A stretch of DNA of 64,000 nt, from the NCBI RefSeq assembly GCF_004299785.2, contig NZ_CP036246.2:248001-312000 (forward strand), given 5' to 3'. This stretch comes from Arcobacter porcinus. GTDB taxonomy: Bacteria > Campylobacterota > Campylobacteria > Campylobacterales > Arcobacteraceae. A model generated the notes under the pieces. That model had not been told where the DNA came from, did not search any database, and saw nothing but the letters and a program-made list of their open reading frames with translations. Made by a program: the position numbers and the translations under genes. Positions 9,662 through 19,803 of the stretch are shown in pieces. Every line of letters begins with the position of its first letter. The first letter of the stretch is position 1.

Positions 9662-10225
9662 TTATTTTACTTTTTCTAAGTATTCACCTGTTCTAGTATC
9701 TACTCTTATTACTTCACCTTCTAATATATGAAAAGGTATTTGTACAACAGCACCTGATTCTAAAGTAGCTGGTTTTCTTCCACCTTGAGAATCACCTTTA
9801 AAGTTTGGTGGAGTATCTACAATTTTAAGTTCAACAACCATTGGTGGCTCAACTGTGATTGCTTTTCCATTGAAATACATCATATCAACTTGCATTCCAT
9901 CAATAATCCAATCTTTAGCTTCGCCAACTTGATCATAAGTTAAACCTTCTTGTTCATAAGTTGCAACATCCATAAATTGTAAAAGTTCACCATCATCATA
10001 TAAAAACTGCATCTGTTTTTGTTGTAAATCAGGAGTTTCACATTTATCACCAGCATGGAAAGTTTTCTCAATTGTCTTTCCATTTAAAAAAGATTTGATT
10101 TTTGCTCTAACAAAAGCTGCACCTTTTCCTGGTTTTACATGTTGGTATTCAACAATTTTATATGGGATACCTTCAACCTGAATTTTAAGACCCTTTTTTA
10201 ATTCGCTCATTCCTATACTTGCCAT
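9662..10225 (-). CDS. efp: Elongation factor P
   Basis: 187-residue translation factor that relieves stalling at consecutive prolines. Seen: N-terminal KOW-like domain with [14 protein letters not shown], where Lys34 is at the position modified by EpmA-type enzymes in other bacteria, then two OB-like domains ending [14 protein letters not shown]. The length is normal. The SD AGGAGA lies just upstream of ATG 10225. It lies 9 bases after serA and probably shares its transcript. Confidence 0.97.
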   Translation of the reverse strand: MASIGMSELKKGLKIQVEGIPYKIVEYQHVKPGKGAAFVRAKIKSFLNGKTIEKTFHAGDKCETPDLQQKQMQFLYDDGELLQFMDVATYEQEGLTYDQVGEAKDWIIDGMQVDMMYFNGKAITVEPPMVVELKIVDTPPNFKGDSQGGRKPATLESGAVVQIPFHILEGEVIRVDTRTGEYLEKVK

Positions 10226-10234
10226 TTTCTCTCC

Positions 10235-11821
10235 TTAAATTTCTGCATAAGCAACAGCTAAACTAGCTTCAAGATTATCTAAATCTTCGATAACTTTTGA
10301 ACTTGCTTTCTCATCAATTAAAATAACTGCTAATGCATTATCATTTTTACCTCTACTTAATCTAAAGTCAGAGATATTAATATTATTTTTAGCTAAGATA
10401 GAACCAACTTGTCCTACAACACCTGGTATATCTTTATTCTTCATAATAATCATTTTACCTTTTGGTTCAACATCTAAAACAAAATCATCAAGTTTTACAA
10501 TCCTTTGAATATTATCTTCAAAAACTGTACCAGAGATAGATTTTACACCATTTGCTGTTGTAATTTTTATTGTAACTCTATTCTTATAACCACTATTATT
10601 TGTCATAGTTTTTGTACTTAATTCAATACCTTTTTCATTTGCAATGAAATTTGCATTTACATAGTTTACACTAAGACCTGAACTAACACTCAAAACTCCA
10701 ACACTAGCAAAAGTTTGTAAAGAATCAATAAATTCTCCTAATTCACCTTCTGCACTAACTTCAATAGCTCTTATTTGGCTTTTACTTATTTGAGCAAGTA
10801 AAAACGCCATTTTTTGTGTAAGTTCAATATATGGTTTTACAAATGCAGGTATTTTACTCTCATCAATTGGAAGATTTAAAGCATTTGGATAAGAGATACC
10901 TCTTGCACTTTCAATTGCATTATTTGCACTTTGAATAGATATTTCTCTTTGAGACTCTTTTGTATTAGCTCCAAGGTGTGCTGTTACTGTAACATTTGGT
11001 AAGTCTAAAATAGGATGATCTGTTGCAGGTTCTTTTTTGAATACATCAATTCCAGCCATTGCAATTTTACCTGACTTTAGGTTTTCTACAAGAGCTTCTT
11101 CATTGTATAGTCCACCTCTTGCACAGTTGATTAATACAACTCCATCTTTCATTTTTTTAATTTCATCGAAACTAATCATATCAATAGTCTCTTTATTTTT
11201 TGGTGTGTGAATTGTAATAATATCACAAGCTAAAATATCTTCGAAATTTGTTGTATATTTAATACCTAAATCAGTTGCTTTTGTACTTGAAATATAAGGG
11301 TCATATGTAATTACATCCATTTCAAAAGCTTTAGCTCTTAATGCAACTCTATGTCCGATATTTCCAAAACCAATTACACCTAATTTTTTACCATAAAGTT
11401 CATTACCATACCAATCTTCTCTTTTCCAAACTCTATCTTGTTTTAGTTGATTATGTGCATATGGAAATTTTCTAAGACAAGATAACATATGAGCCATAGT
11501 AAGTTCAACAGCAGCAATAGTATTTGCTGTTGGAACGTTCATTGCTATGATTCCTCTTTTGCTACAACCATCTATATCAACATTATCATAACCAACACCA
11601 GCTCTGATAATTGCTTTAAGATTTGTTGCTGCATTTAAAAATTTTTCATCAACATCAGTTGAAGATCTAGTTATTGCTACATCAGCATCTTTTATAATAT
11701 CTAATAATTTTACTTTATCAATATCTGCAGCATAAACATAGTTTATGTCTTCAGTGTTTTGTAAAATATTTAATCCTGCATCGTGGATATGGTCACAAAC
11801 TACAATTGTATATTTACTCAT
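10235..11821 (-). CDS. serA: D-3-phosphoglycerate dehydrogenase
   Basis: 528-residue long-form SerA, first enzyme of serine synthesis. Domains: NAD-dependent 2-hydroxyacid dehydrogenase with GVIGFGNIGHRVALRAKAF (nucleotide fold, about residues 145-165), NCARGG (catalytic Arg), KEPATDHP (Glu) and TAHLGANT (His); then an intervening domain and a C-terminal ACT domain (MIIMKNKDIPGVVGQVGSIL) that gives serine feedback in related enzymes. It ends 9 bases before efp. It begins 12 bases after rpsA, consistent with one minus-strand operon. Confidence 0.96.
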   Translation of the reverse strand: MSKYTIVVCDHIHDAGLNILQNTEDINYVYAADIDKVKLLDIIKDADVAITRSSTDVDEKFLNAATNLKAIIRAGVGYDNVDIDGCSKRGIIAMNVPTANTIAAVELTMAHMLSCLRKFPYAHNQLKQDRVWKREDWYGNELYGKKLGVIGFGNIGHRVALRAKAFEMDVITYDPYISSTKATDLGIKYTTNFEDILACDIITIHTPKNKETIDMISFDEIKKMKDGVVLINCARGGLYNEEALVENLKSGKIAMAGIDVFKKEPATDHPILDLPNVTVTAHLGANTKESQREISIQSANNAIESARGISYPNALNLPIDESKIPAFVKPYIELTQKMAFLLAQISKSQIRAIEVSAEGELGEFIDSLQTFASVGVLSVSSGLSVNYVNANFIANEKGIELSTKTMTNNSGYKNRVTIKITTANGVKSISGTVFEDNIQRIVKLDDFVLDVEPKGKMIIMKNKDIPGVVGQVGSILAKNNINISDFRLSRGKNDNALAVILIDEKASSKVIEDLDNLEASLAVAYAEI

Positions 11822-11833
11822 TTTAAAAAATTC

Positions 11834-13489
11834 CTACTTTTTGAATTGATCTTTTATAGCATCGCCTAAAGTCATAGATATATCATCATTAACAGATTTT
11901 AACATCTCTCTTTCTTGTTGTTGTTCTAATCTTTTAATAGATAATCTAACTCTATTTCTTTTTGTATCTATATTAATAACAACAGCTTCAAGTTCATCAC
12001 CAATTTTTACTTCTTCAGCATTTAATGGACCGAAATCTTCTGTTCTAATTAGACCATCAAGATTGTTTTCAAGTTTGATAAATAGACCGAAATCTTTTTT
12101 ATCTTTTACATTTCCTTTAACTATATCACCTAGTTTGTAGTTGTCTTGAAATTTTTTTGCAGGAGATTCAGCTATTTCTTTTATTGAAAGCGAAATATTC
12201 TCTTTCTCTTTATCAATTTTAATAACTTTAACTTCTACTTCATCACCTTTTTTGAAGATGTTTTTACATTTTGTATTTGTTTCCCAAGAAGCTTCTTCAT
12301 TGTGTAAAAGACCATCAACATCACCTAAAGTAATAAATGCACCAAATTCAGTTAATGTAGAGATTTTACCTTTTAAAATATCTCCAACTTTATTAGTTTT
12401 TAGAAATTTATTAAATGGTTTTTCTTGTAGATTTTTTAAACTTACTCTTAATCTTTTTTTAGCAATATCAAGTTCGATAACTTCAACATTTATTTCATCA
12501 CCAATTGTTAAGCTCTCTTTTGGATTTTTAATGTTTTTATTCCATGAAAGTTCAGAAATATGTAAAAGACCTTCAATATCATTTCCTAAATCAACAAAAG
12601 CTCCATAAGATTCAAAATTAGAAACAGTTACTGTAATTGTATCTCCAACTTCTAATTTATCCTTAATCTCTTCCCAAGGATTAGATAAAGCAGCTTTAAT
12701 AGATAAGCTTAAGTGTTGTTTTGCTTTATCATAAGATAAAACTACAACAGAAACAGTGTCTCCTTCATTGTAGTAGTTTGCAGGATTTACAGGACCTTTA
12801 TAAGAGATTTCATTGTAATTTACAAGACCATCAACTCCACCTAAATCAACAAACATACCATAAGAAGTGATTTTTTTAACAACACCATTTACAGGCTCTT
12901 TGTTCTCTAAAATTTTAGCAACTTTTTCATCTTTTAATGATTTATTCTCTTCAATTAGTTTTTTTCTAGAAACTATAATTGAACCTTGATTTTTATTTAC
13001 TTTTATTACTTTAGCTTTTACACTTTTACCAAGTGCACCTATTGTTTTCATAAAAGATTGAGCTAATGGCATAAAATATTCACAACCATTTTCATCTTCA
13101 ACTGTAAATCCACCTCTTGGTTTTACAGCTACAACTTTTCCTTCAATTATTACATCTTCGAAATTATCACCATGAGTTGCTACAAAATCATTAAATTTTG
13201 CTCTTTGTAAAACTTTTTTATGAGATATATTAGGTCTTTCACCTCTATTTCCCATAAGCATAACAGAGATTGTATCTCCTACTTTATATTTAGCTTCACC
13301 ATTCTCTTTAATCTCATCTAAAGACAGAAGTCCTTCTATCTTTTGACCAACATCTACTAAAACTCTTTCATCATTTATTTCAACAATTACACCATCAACT
13401 ACAGAGTTATTCTCTGATTGTTCAAAAGACTCGTTTAATAATTGTTCAAAATTAAAGTCTTCACCTAAATCTATATCTTCCATATGCAT
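11834..13489 (-). CDS. rpsA: 30S ribosomal protein S1
   Basis: 551-residue protein built of about six tandem S1 OB-fold repeats that recruits mRNA to the 30S subunit. Repeats are visible from phrases such as GMFVDLGGVDGLVNYNEISY, GAFVDLGNDIEGLLHISELS, GAFITLGDVDGLLHNEEASW and GLFIKLENNLDGLIRTEDF, each followed by GDxxxVxVxxxD. Of two nearby ATGs the first (13489) is chosen because AAGG sits 6 bases upstream of it. Genes ispH and aroA lie upstream and serA downstream on the same strand. Confidence 0.97.
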   Translation of the reverse strand: MHMEDIDLGEDFNFEQLLNESFEQSENNSVVDGVIVEINDERVLVDVGQKIEGLLSLDEIKENGEAKYKVGDTISVMLMGNRGERPNISHKKVLQRAKFNDFVATHGDNFEDVIIEGKVVAVKPRGGFTVEDENGCEYFMPLAQSFMKTIGALGKSVKAKVIKVNKNQGSIIVSRKKLIEENKSLKDEKVAKILENKEPVNGVVKKITSYGMFVDLGGVDGLVNYNEISYKGPVNPANYYNEGDTVSVVVLSYDKAKQHLSLSIKAALSNPWEEIKDKLEVGDTITVTVSNFESYGAFVDLGNDIEGLLHISELSWNKNIKNPKESLTIGDEINVEVIELDIAKKRLRVSLKNLQEKPFNKFLKTNKVGDILKGKISTLTEFGAFITLGDVDGLLHNEEASWETNTKCKNIFKKGDEVEVKVIKIDKEKENISLSIKEIAESPAKKFQDNYKLGDIVKGNVKDKKDFGLFIKLENNLDGLIRTEDFGPLNAEEVKIGDELEAVVINIDTKRNRVRLSIKRLEQQQEREMLKSVNDDISMTLGDAIKDQFKK

Positions 13490-13558
13490 ATTGTACCTTC
13501 TTGTTTACCAGTTTTTTTAAAATAGGAAGATTATACAGAAAAATGACTTAATTTATAA

Positions 13559-14392
13559 CTATAAACTTTTAATTTTATCTATAACTTTTTGAATAACCCA
13601 GTCAGGAGTGCTTGCACCAGCTGTTATACCACAAGATTTTTTTTCTTTAAACCACTCTTTTTGCAATTCATTTTCGTTTTCTATTAAATAAGAATCTTTG
13701 CAGTTTTCTAAACAAATAGAGTGAAGTTGTTTTGTGTTTGAAGAGTTTTTTCCACCAATTACAATCATTACATCAGATTTTATTGATATTTCTCTAGCTG
13801 CATCTTGATTTTCAAAAGTTGCATCACAAATAGTATTAAAAACTCTTACTTCTTTGTTATTTAATATTAAAGCATTTACAATTTCAAGATAAGTCTCTTT
13901 TTTCTTTGTAGTTTGAGCAACAGTTGCAATTTTTTTATTTTTGAAATTTATTTTTTCTAAGTCTTCTATAGAAAGCACCACATTTACATCATCTAAATCT
14001 TCAGCATAAGACATAACACCTTTTACTTCAGGATGTTCAGTATCTCCAAAAATAAGTATTGAATAACCCTCTTTTGACATATTTTTTACAATATTTTGAG
14101 GTGTTGTTACAAAAGGGCAAGTAGCATTTATTACTTTTTTAGTATTTTTTCTAAGATCTTTTAAATCATTTTTTGGAATACCATGAGTTCTTATTATTAC
14201 TGTATCATCAGGCTTTACATCACTTAATTTTGAGTAAAGTCCTACTTTAAAATCTTTTTTTAATCTATTTATTTCATCATCATTATGAATTAATGGACCC
14301 ATTGTTGCACTATTTTCATATTTTTCTGCAATTTCAATTGCTCTTTTAACACCAAAACAAAAACCATAACTACTAGCTAACTCTATTTTCAA
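13559..14392 (-). CDS. ispH: 4-hydroxy-3-methylbut-2-enyl diphosphate reductase
   Basis: 277-residue iron-sulfur enzyme for the last step of the MEP isoprenoid pathway. The three cluster cysteines are in SYGFCFGVKRAIE near the N-terminus, NATCPFVTTPQ, and NTICDATFENQ. HTHG-type residues are in IIRTHGIPK, and substrate-loop Ser/Asn residues are in IGGKNSSNTKQL and AGASTPDW. The length is slightly short of the enterobacterial form, as is usual in this phylum. It lies between aroA and rpsA on the same strand. Confidence 0.96.
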   Translation of the reverse strand: MKIELASSYGFCFGVKRAIEIAEKYENSATMGPLIHNDDEINRLKKDFKVGLYSKLSDVKPDDTVIIRTHGIPKNDLKDLRKNTKKVINATCPFVTTPQNIVKNMSKEGYSILIFGDTEHPEVKGVMSYAEDLDDVNVVLSIEDLEKINFKNKKIATVAQTTKKKETYLEIVNALILNNKEVRVFNTICDATFENQDAAREISIKSDVMIVIGGKNSSNTKQLHSICLENCKDSYLIENENELQKEWFKEKKSCGITAGASTPDWVIQKVIDKIKSL

Positions 14393-14401
14393 AATTTATC
14401 C

Positions 14402-15682
14402 TTAGTTATATAAAGAGTTTAAAATCTCTTTAAAGTTTGGAAAAGATGCATTTATGCAATCAACATCTTCAATCTCCATACCAGAAACAAGACCAGCAAT
14501 TGCAAAACTCATAGCAATTCTATGATCACCAAAAGAGTCTATTTTGGCACTTTTTAAGTTTCCACCAATAATCTCATATCCATCTTCAAACTCTGTATAA
14601 TTAACACCACAAAGCTTTAAATTATCAACAACAGCTTTTATTCTATCACTCTCTTTTACCCTTAGCTCTTTTGCATTTTTTACAAGAGATTTTCCTTTTG
14701 CTAAGCTCATAGCAATTGCTAAAGCAGGAAGTTCATCTATAAGCCAAGAGATATTTTTACTAACTTCAACTCCATTTAATTCATTTCCAATAATCTCAAT
14801 ATCACCTATTGGTTCATAAATATTCTCTTTTTCAATAAAATTAACAATAGCACCCATTTTTTGTAAAATAATATATGCTTCAATTCTTGTAGGATTTAAA
14901 GATGCATTTCTTATTACAACTCTTGACCCTTTATTAATAGCAGCAGCTAAAGCAAAGAAAAATCCACTTGATGGATCAGCTGGAACAGTCATATTTAAAG
15001 CTTTTAAATGAGAAGTTAAAGGTTTTATATTTATAAAACCTTCATTATCAGTAAATATTTCAGCTCCCATACCTTTTAGCATTCTTTCTGTGTGATCACG
15101 AGTTAGTTCACTCTCTTTATATCGACTTACATTTGTAGCTCTTAAAGCAGCTAAAATCATAGCTGATTTAACTTGTGCTGAATCAACAGGAGATATATAT
15201 GTAAAAGCTTCTAGATTTTTTTCTCCTCTTATAAAAAGAGGTGCTTTATTTCCATTTTCTCTACCATCAATTTGTGCTTTAATTGCTCTTAAAGGATCTG
15301 CAACCCTTTTCATTGGTCTGCTTCTTAAATATTTATCTCCACTTAAAACAAAAGCACCATCAACACTTGCTAAAAGTCCACAAAAAAGTCTCATAGCAGT
15401 TCCAGAGTTTCCACAATCAAGAACATCTTCTGGTTCAATTAACTTTGAGTTTGGAGTTATTTCAACACTACTCCCATCTCTTTTTATTTTTGCTCCAAGT
15501 TGTTCAACAATATTTAGAGTATTTAAAGTATCTTCAGCTGTAAGATAGTTCTTTATATAAGATGTTTTATCTGAAAAAAGTGCAAACATAGCACATCTAT
15601 GAGAAATTGATTTATCACTTGCAATATTTTCAATAGTTATATCAAATTTTTTTGATATTTTTTTAATACTAAAATTTGCCAC
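14402..15682 (-). CDS. aroA: 3-phosphoshikimate 1-carboxyvinyltransferase (EPSP synthase)
   Basis: 426-residue enzyme of the shikimate pathway joining shikimate-3-phosphate and PEP. Seen: [15 protein letters not shown] (substrate Lys, Ser and Arg), [18 protein letters not shown] (PEP site), [32 protein letters not shown] and [15 protein letters not shown] near the C-terminus. The length is normal. Its stop is 9 bases before the ispH ATG, and pheT lies 9 bases upstream, all one strand. Confidence 0.97.
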   Translation of the reverse strand: MANFSIKKISKKFDITIENIASDKSISHRCAMFALFSDKTSYIKNYLTAEDTLNTLNIVEQLGAKIKRDGSSVEITPNSKLIEPEDVLDCGNSGTAMRLFCGLLASVDGAFVLSGDKYLRSRPMKRVADPLRAIKAQIDGRENGNKAPLFIRGEKNLEAFTYISPVDSAQVKSAMILAALRATNVSRYKESELTRDHTERMLKGMGAEIFTDNEGFINIKPLTSHLKALNMTVPADPSSGFFFALAAAINKGSRVVIRNASLNPTRIEAYIILQKMGAIVNFIEKENIYEPIGDIEIIGNELNGVEVSKNISWLIDELPALAIAMSLAKGKSLVKNAKELRVKESDRIKAVVDNLKLCGVNYTEFEDGYEIIGGNLKSAKIDSFGDHRIAMSFAIAGLVSGMEIEDVDCINASFPNFKEILNSLYN

Positions 15683-15691
15683 TTTATTTCC

Positions 15692-18016
15692 TTATCTTAA
15701 TGTAATATTTAAATCTTTCTTCAAAATATCTAAAATAGAAGATATAACTAAATTTATATCTTCATCTTCTAAAGTTTTTTCATCACTTTGTAGAGTAAAT
15801 CTAATAGTTAAACTCTCAAACTCTCTAAGTTTATCATCGCTATAAATATCTATTAAATTGTACTGTTTTATTAAAGGATTTTTAATAGAATCAATTACTT
15901 TTTTAATATCTCTAAACTCCATATTTTTTGGAGCAATAATACTTAAATCTTTTATAGATGTTTGGAATTTTGAGTATGATTTTGCAAAAACTTTATCATC
16001 TTTAATCATTTCAAAATCAATTTGAGCAATGAAAGTATCGTTTAAATCATAATCTTCACAAACACTTGGATGAAGTTTTGAAATAAATCCAGCTACTTTT
16101 CCATCAATAATAATATTTGCATTTTGGAATGGATGAATGAAACTATTATCAATCTTATCCATTGGTACTAAATCAAATTTTCCAATACTATTTAAAACTT
16201 TTTTTGAGAATTCAAAAAAGTCAATATTTTTTGGTTTTCCTGCATTACATACATCTTCTAAAGCATTTGCACCTGAGTGAATAAAAGCAATTTTTTTACT
16301 TTCAACTCTATTTTCATCAAAAATTGTTCCAATTTCAAAAAATGCACTTGATCTTATTCCATGACTAAAGTTATTTGAACAAGCTTCTACAAGATTTAAT
16401 AAAAGAGTTGTTCTAAATGTATTTAACTCTTTTACTATTGGATTTATTAAATCTAAACTCTCTTTAACTGTTTTAAAACCATATTTTTCTAATTTCTCTT
16501 TAGAAGTAAAAACATATGTTAAAGTTTCAAAGAAATTATTTTCAATAGCTTTAAATCTAACTTTATTTCTTTTTAATATATCTTTTGAAGTTTTATTAAC
16601 TCTATTTATTTCATCAACTGCTAAAGGTTTTGATTTAATATTATCAATTCCAATCATTCTAATAATCTCTTCAGAAATATCAGCAATATTTTTAATATCA
16701 TGTCTATATAAAGGAGCTTTTACTACAAGTAAATTATCAACAGAATCTTTAATCTCAAAAGATAAAGATGATAAAATTCTCTCTATTTCATGTTTCTCAA
16801 TTTTTTGACCAATTATAGAGTTTATTTTATCTACACTTAAATTTATTGCATCTCTTTCTATATCATCTAAAAACTCTTTTGAACCAGAATATACAACAAC
16901 TCCAAACTTCGATAAGTAGTTGCAATAGTAATCAATAGCAATAGTTATGTTTGGATTACTTCCTCTAGATGTTTTATAGAATATTTCGCTTGTTTTTGGT
17001 TTCTTATCAAAAACTAGTTTTGAGATAGTTTCAGGATCTTTATATGAAGCTTCAATTAAAAAATCACCATTTACATCTTCTATTATATTCTTATGATTTA
17101 CTCCAATATTACTAAGCTCTTCATTGTTTGCATAAAAGCTATCAATTCCATCTTTGTTTTTCTTAACTTCAAAGCTATAAAAATCATTTTTCATTAAAGA
17201 TTGATTGCTATTATAGATATTTAAAATTGCTCCAATAGAGTGCATAACATACTCTAAAGAGTTTTTAATCTCAAAATGCTCTTTAAATTTACCAATAGTT
17301 GCAAGTCTAATATTTGATAAAAGGTCAATTTTAAAATTTTTAATTTCAACAGCTTTATAAGCTAGATTAGAATCAAAATTAGAAACATCTACTATGAATT
17401 TTTGACCTATGCTTAGTCTTTCATAATTTATATGTTTTTCAAACATAATTAAAGATAAATTATAATAAGCAGCTAATTCTCTAGCAACTCCTAAAATACT
17501 AAGACAATCTCCTCTATTTGGAGTAAGACCAATCTCTATAATATCATCGTTTAATAAAGGATATTCACTTAGCTCTTTTCCTAAAATTAATTCACCAATA
17601 GAGTTATCTAAAACCATAATTCCATCATTTAATTTTGGAAGACCAAGTTCTGTTGAAGAGCAAATCATACCATTTGATTCAACTCCTCTTAGTTTTGCAG
17701 CTTTTATCTTGAAATCATCTCCTAAAACTGCTCCAATTTTTGCAACAGGAACAAATTGTCCCTCTTCAACATTCGAAGCTCCACAAACTATCTGTTCAAC
17801 ATTTGAACCAAGATCAACTAAACAAATATTTAATTTATCAGCTTCTGGGTGTTTTTGTTTTTTTAAAACTTTACCAACAACAACATTTGAAGCTATTTTC
17901 TTACTATCTAAACTATCAACTTCTAATCCAATACTATTTAAAGTTTTACAAAGTTCGCTTGTAGAAATTTTTGAGATATTTATAAACTCTTCTAACCATT
18001 TTCTTGTAACTATCAT
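15692..18016 (-). CDS. pheT: Phenylalanyl-tRNA synthetase beta chain
   Basis: 774-residue beta subunit of the alpha2-beta2 enzyme charging tRNA-Phe. Domain order: an N-terminal tRNA-binding OB domain (about 40-150, [20 protein letters not shown] and QIVCGASNV), the B3/B4 editing region, B5 (about 400-470), a catalytic-like core, and a C-terminal FDX-ACB anticodon domain ([19 protein letters not shown]). The length is normal. The first codons overlap pheS by 4 bases, so the two chains are translationally coupled. Confidence 0.96.
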   Translation of the reverse strand: MIVTRKWLEEFINISKISTSELCKTLNSIGLEVDSLDSKKIASNVVVGKVLKKQKHPEADKLNICLVDLGSNVEQIVCGASNVEEGQFVPVAKIGAVLGDDFKIKAAKLRGVESNGMICSSTELGLPKLNDGIMVLDNSIGELILGKELSEYPLLNDDIIEIGLTPNRGDCLSILGVARELAAYYNLSLIMFEKHINYERLSIGQKFIVDVSNFDSNLAYKAVEIKNFKIDLLSNIRLATIGKFKEHFEIKNSLEYVMHSIGAILNIYNSNQSLMKNDFYSFEVKKNKDGIDSFYANNEELSNIGVNHKNIIEDVNGDFLIEASYKDPETISKLVFDKKPKTSEIFYKTSRGSNPNITIAIDYYCNYLSKFGVVVYSGSKEFLDDIERDAINLSVDKINSIIGQKIEKHEIERILSSLSFEIKDSVDNLLVVKAPLYRHDIKNIADISEEIIRMIGIDNIKSKPLAVDEINRVNKTSKDILKRNKVRFKAIENNFFETLTYVFTSKEKLEKYGFKTVKESLDLINPIVKELNTFRTTLLLNLVEACSNNFSHGIRSSAFFEIGTIFDENRVESKKIAFIHSGANALEDVCNAGKPKNIDFFEFSKKVLNSIGKFDLVPMDKIDNSFIHPFQNANIIIDGKVAGFISKLHPSVCEDYDLNDTFIAQIDFEMIKDDKVFAKSYSKFQTSIKDLSIIAPKNMEFRDIKKVIDSIKNPLIKQYNLIDIYSDDKLREFESLTIRFTLQSDEKTLEDEDINLVISSILDILKKDLNITLR

Positions 18017-19005
18017 TTAAATTGTCCTAATAATCTTATATCACTTTCAAATAGAGATCTTAAATCTCCAATACTATGAATTAACATTGCAAATCTTTCA
18101 ACTCCAAGACCAAAAGCATATCCTGATTTATCTTCATAACCAACTGCATTAAAAACATTTTGATCAACTACACCACAACCAAGAACTTCTAGCCAACCTG
18201 TTTGCGAACAAACTCTACAACCTTCACCTTTACAAAATACACATGAAATATCCACTTCGGCTGATGGTTCTGTAAAAGGGAAAAATGATGGTCTAAATCT
18301 TACTTCAACATCACCAAACATATGTTGTAAAAACTCTACTAAAAGATGTTTTAAATTTGCAAAAGATACTTTATCTGCTTTATCAACAACTAATCCCTCA
18401 ATTTGATGGAACATTGGAGTATGCGTGATATCAAAATCTCTTCTAAAAACTGTTCCTGGAGCTATCATTCTAATAGGTGCTTTTTGTGTAAGCATTGTTC
18501 TTATTTGAACAGGAGAAGTGTGAGTTCTTAAAAGTGTGTAATCTTTATTGTAAAAAGTATCAGCCATATCTCTTGCTGGATGATATTGTGGAAGGTTTAA
18601 AGCTTGGAAGTTATGAAAATCATCTTCTACAAGTGGACCCTCTTCTACTGCAAAATTCAAATTTTGAAAATAGTTTATTATTTTATTCATTGTTTCAGCA
18701 ACAGGATGTGTTGCACCTGAACTTATAGTATTATTAAATTTTGTTACATCTATTTTTTCTGATTCTAGTTTTTTATTTAAAATCTCTTTATTTAAAATCT
18801 CTTTTTTTTCATCTAATTTTGATGTAAGTCTCTCTTTTTGAAGATTTAGGTTTTGAGCAAACTTTTTTTTCTCCTCATTTGGAATCTCTTTCATTCTTGC
18901 AAATTCTAAAGTTAAAAAACCTTTTTTCCCAAAAATATCAATTCTTACATTTTCAAGCTCTTCAAATGTAGATGAAGAGTCTATTTTTTCTATCCAATTT
19001 TCCAA
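18013..19005 (-). CDS. pheS: Phenylalanyl-tRNA synthetase alpha chain
   Basis: 330-residue catalytic subunit. An N-terminal coiled coil (about 40-95) binds tRNA; the class II core follows with [13 protein letters not shown], the motif 2 stretch [43 protein letters not shown] and the motif 3 [10 protein letters not shown]. The ATG at 19005 is preceded by AGGAAAAAA. It is the first gene of the minus-strand run down to efp; the 161 bases to the divergent HIT gene should hold both promoters. Confidence 0.97.
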   Translation of the reverse strand: MENWIEKIDSSSTFEELENVRIDIFGKKGFLTLEFARMKEIPNEEKKKFAQNLNLQKERLTSKLDEKKEILNKEILNKKLESEKIDVTKFNNTISSGATHPVAETMNKIINYFQNLNFAVEEGPLVEDDFHNFQALNLPQYHPARDMADTFYNKDYTLLRTHTSPVQIRTMLTQKAPIRMIAPGTVFRRDFDITHTPMFHQIEGLVVDKADKVSFANLKHLLVEFLQHMFGDVEVRFRPSFFPFTEPSAEVDISCVFCKGEGCRVCSQTGWLEVLGCGVVDQNVFNAVGYEDKSGYAFGLGVERFAMLIHSIGDLRSLFESDIRLLGQFK

Positions 19006-19166
19006 TTTTTTTCCTATAATTAAAATTAATCTATACTCATTAGAACTTGCGAGTCTATCTAAAATTTTATTAGAGTTTGGTTATAATGAAGTTTTAAAAT
19101 AGCTCTCAATATCTAAGAGATATAAAGAGTTTTTATTTATAATATATTAAAACAAGGAGAGATAAA

Positions 19167-19511
19167 TTGTGTATATTTTGTAAAATTGTAAATAAAGAAC
19201 TTCCAAGTAGTTTAATTTTGGAAGATGATAATTTCTTAGCATTTCATGATATAAATCCAACAAGAAAAGTTCATGCTTTGGTGATTCCAAAAGAGCATTA
19301 TGAATCTTTTGAGGATGCACCTTCAAATATTATGGGTGAATTAAGTGAATTTATAAAAAAAGTTACAAAAGAGTTAAATGTTTCAAAAAGTGGATATAGA
19401 ATGATAACAAATATTGGAACAGATGGTGGACAAGAGGTTTCACACTTACATTTTCATATAATTGGTGGAGAGAAAGTAGGGCGATTAGTGAGAGATAAAG
19501 AGGATTTATAA
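19167..19511 (+). CDS. Histidine-triad (HIT) nucleotide-binding protein
   Basis: 114-residue HIT-family hydrolase, probably acting on nucleoside phosphoramidates or dinucleotides. Seen: CIFCKIVNKELPSSLI at the start, AFHDINPTRKVHALVIPK, and the HLHFHIIGG triad motif near residues 98-106. TTG 19167 is supported by AAGGAGA 8 bases upstream and because the CIFC motif must be included. IS110 copy 1 begins only 5 bases past its stop. Before insertion the outer-membrane gene now at 21361 would have followed within about 20 bases, so they were probably co-transcribed. Confidence 0.92.
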   Translation: MCIFCKIVNKELPSSLILEDDNFLAFHDINPTRKVHALVIPKEHYESFEDAPSNIMGELSEFIKKVTKELNVSKSGYRMITNIGTDGGQEVSHLHFHIIGGEKVGRLVRDKEDL

Positions 19512-19623
19512 AAATAAGCCTTTTTATAAAGAATAACTTAAAATGAAGAGAAAATTAAAAAAGGCAATATTTTATTAACAATATATTTTTAAAGAACATT
19601 TGCAAGTAAATATTTCTTGCTGA

Positions 19624-19696
19624 TGTTTGATTTTTGAAGTACTATTTTTAATGCAATTATCTAGAATTTTGCAAATAGTATTTTGATAATCAAACA
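19624..19696. repeat. Extended hairpin in the transposase 3' non-coding end (copy 1)
   Basis: TGTTTGAT (19624-19631) pairs with ATCAAACA (19689-19696), then ACTATTT (19641-19647) with AAATAGT (19673-19679), with symmetric 9-base internal loops between and a further GCAA/TTGC pairing inside. Further hairpins follow: TGTTT-GGTT-AAACA just after, and GATAGC/GCTATC at 19727-19747. The loops do not match target or donor, so this is not the guide RNA; it may be the 3' end structure of the transposase mRNA. It is repeated at 47431-47503 in copy 2. Confidence 0.7.
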
Positions 19697-19752
19697 GTAA
19701 TGTTTGGTTAAACAATTTAGTAAAGTGATAGCTTTTTTTAATGCTATCTTTT

Positions 19753-19803
19753 AGATTTAAGTACTAACTTGTGATCTTTTTACAATTTACTGTTTATGAC
19801 TTA
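19753..19803 (+). repeat. Internal inverted repeat arm A of the IS110 element
   Basis: About 50 bases including AAGTACTAACTT, ATCTTTT and TATGACTT. They recur in reverse orientation at 21243-21292, at roughly 80 percent identity with a one-base gap; weaker similarity continues outward through TAGCTTTT. This arm overlaps the end of the transposase gene (stop at 19794). Present also in copy 2 at 47560-47610 and 49050-49099. Confidence 0.75.

Noticed and set aside
12252-12608. Open frame of 118 codons antisense to rpsA
   Set aside because: A reverse reading of repeated S1 domains; no SD, no known family.
19624-19696. Long hairpin in the IS110 3' end as the guide RNA
   Set aside because: Its internal loops contain neither the CCTT/AAGG target core nor donor sequence, whereas the loops at 21047-21241 match both.
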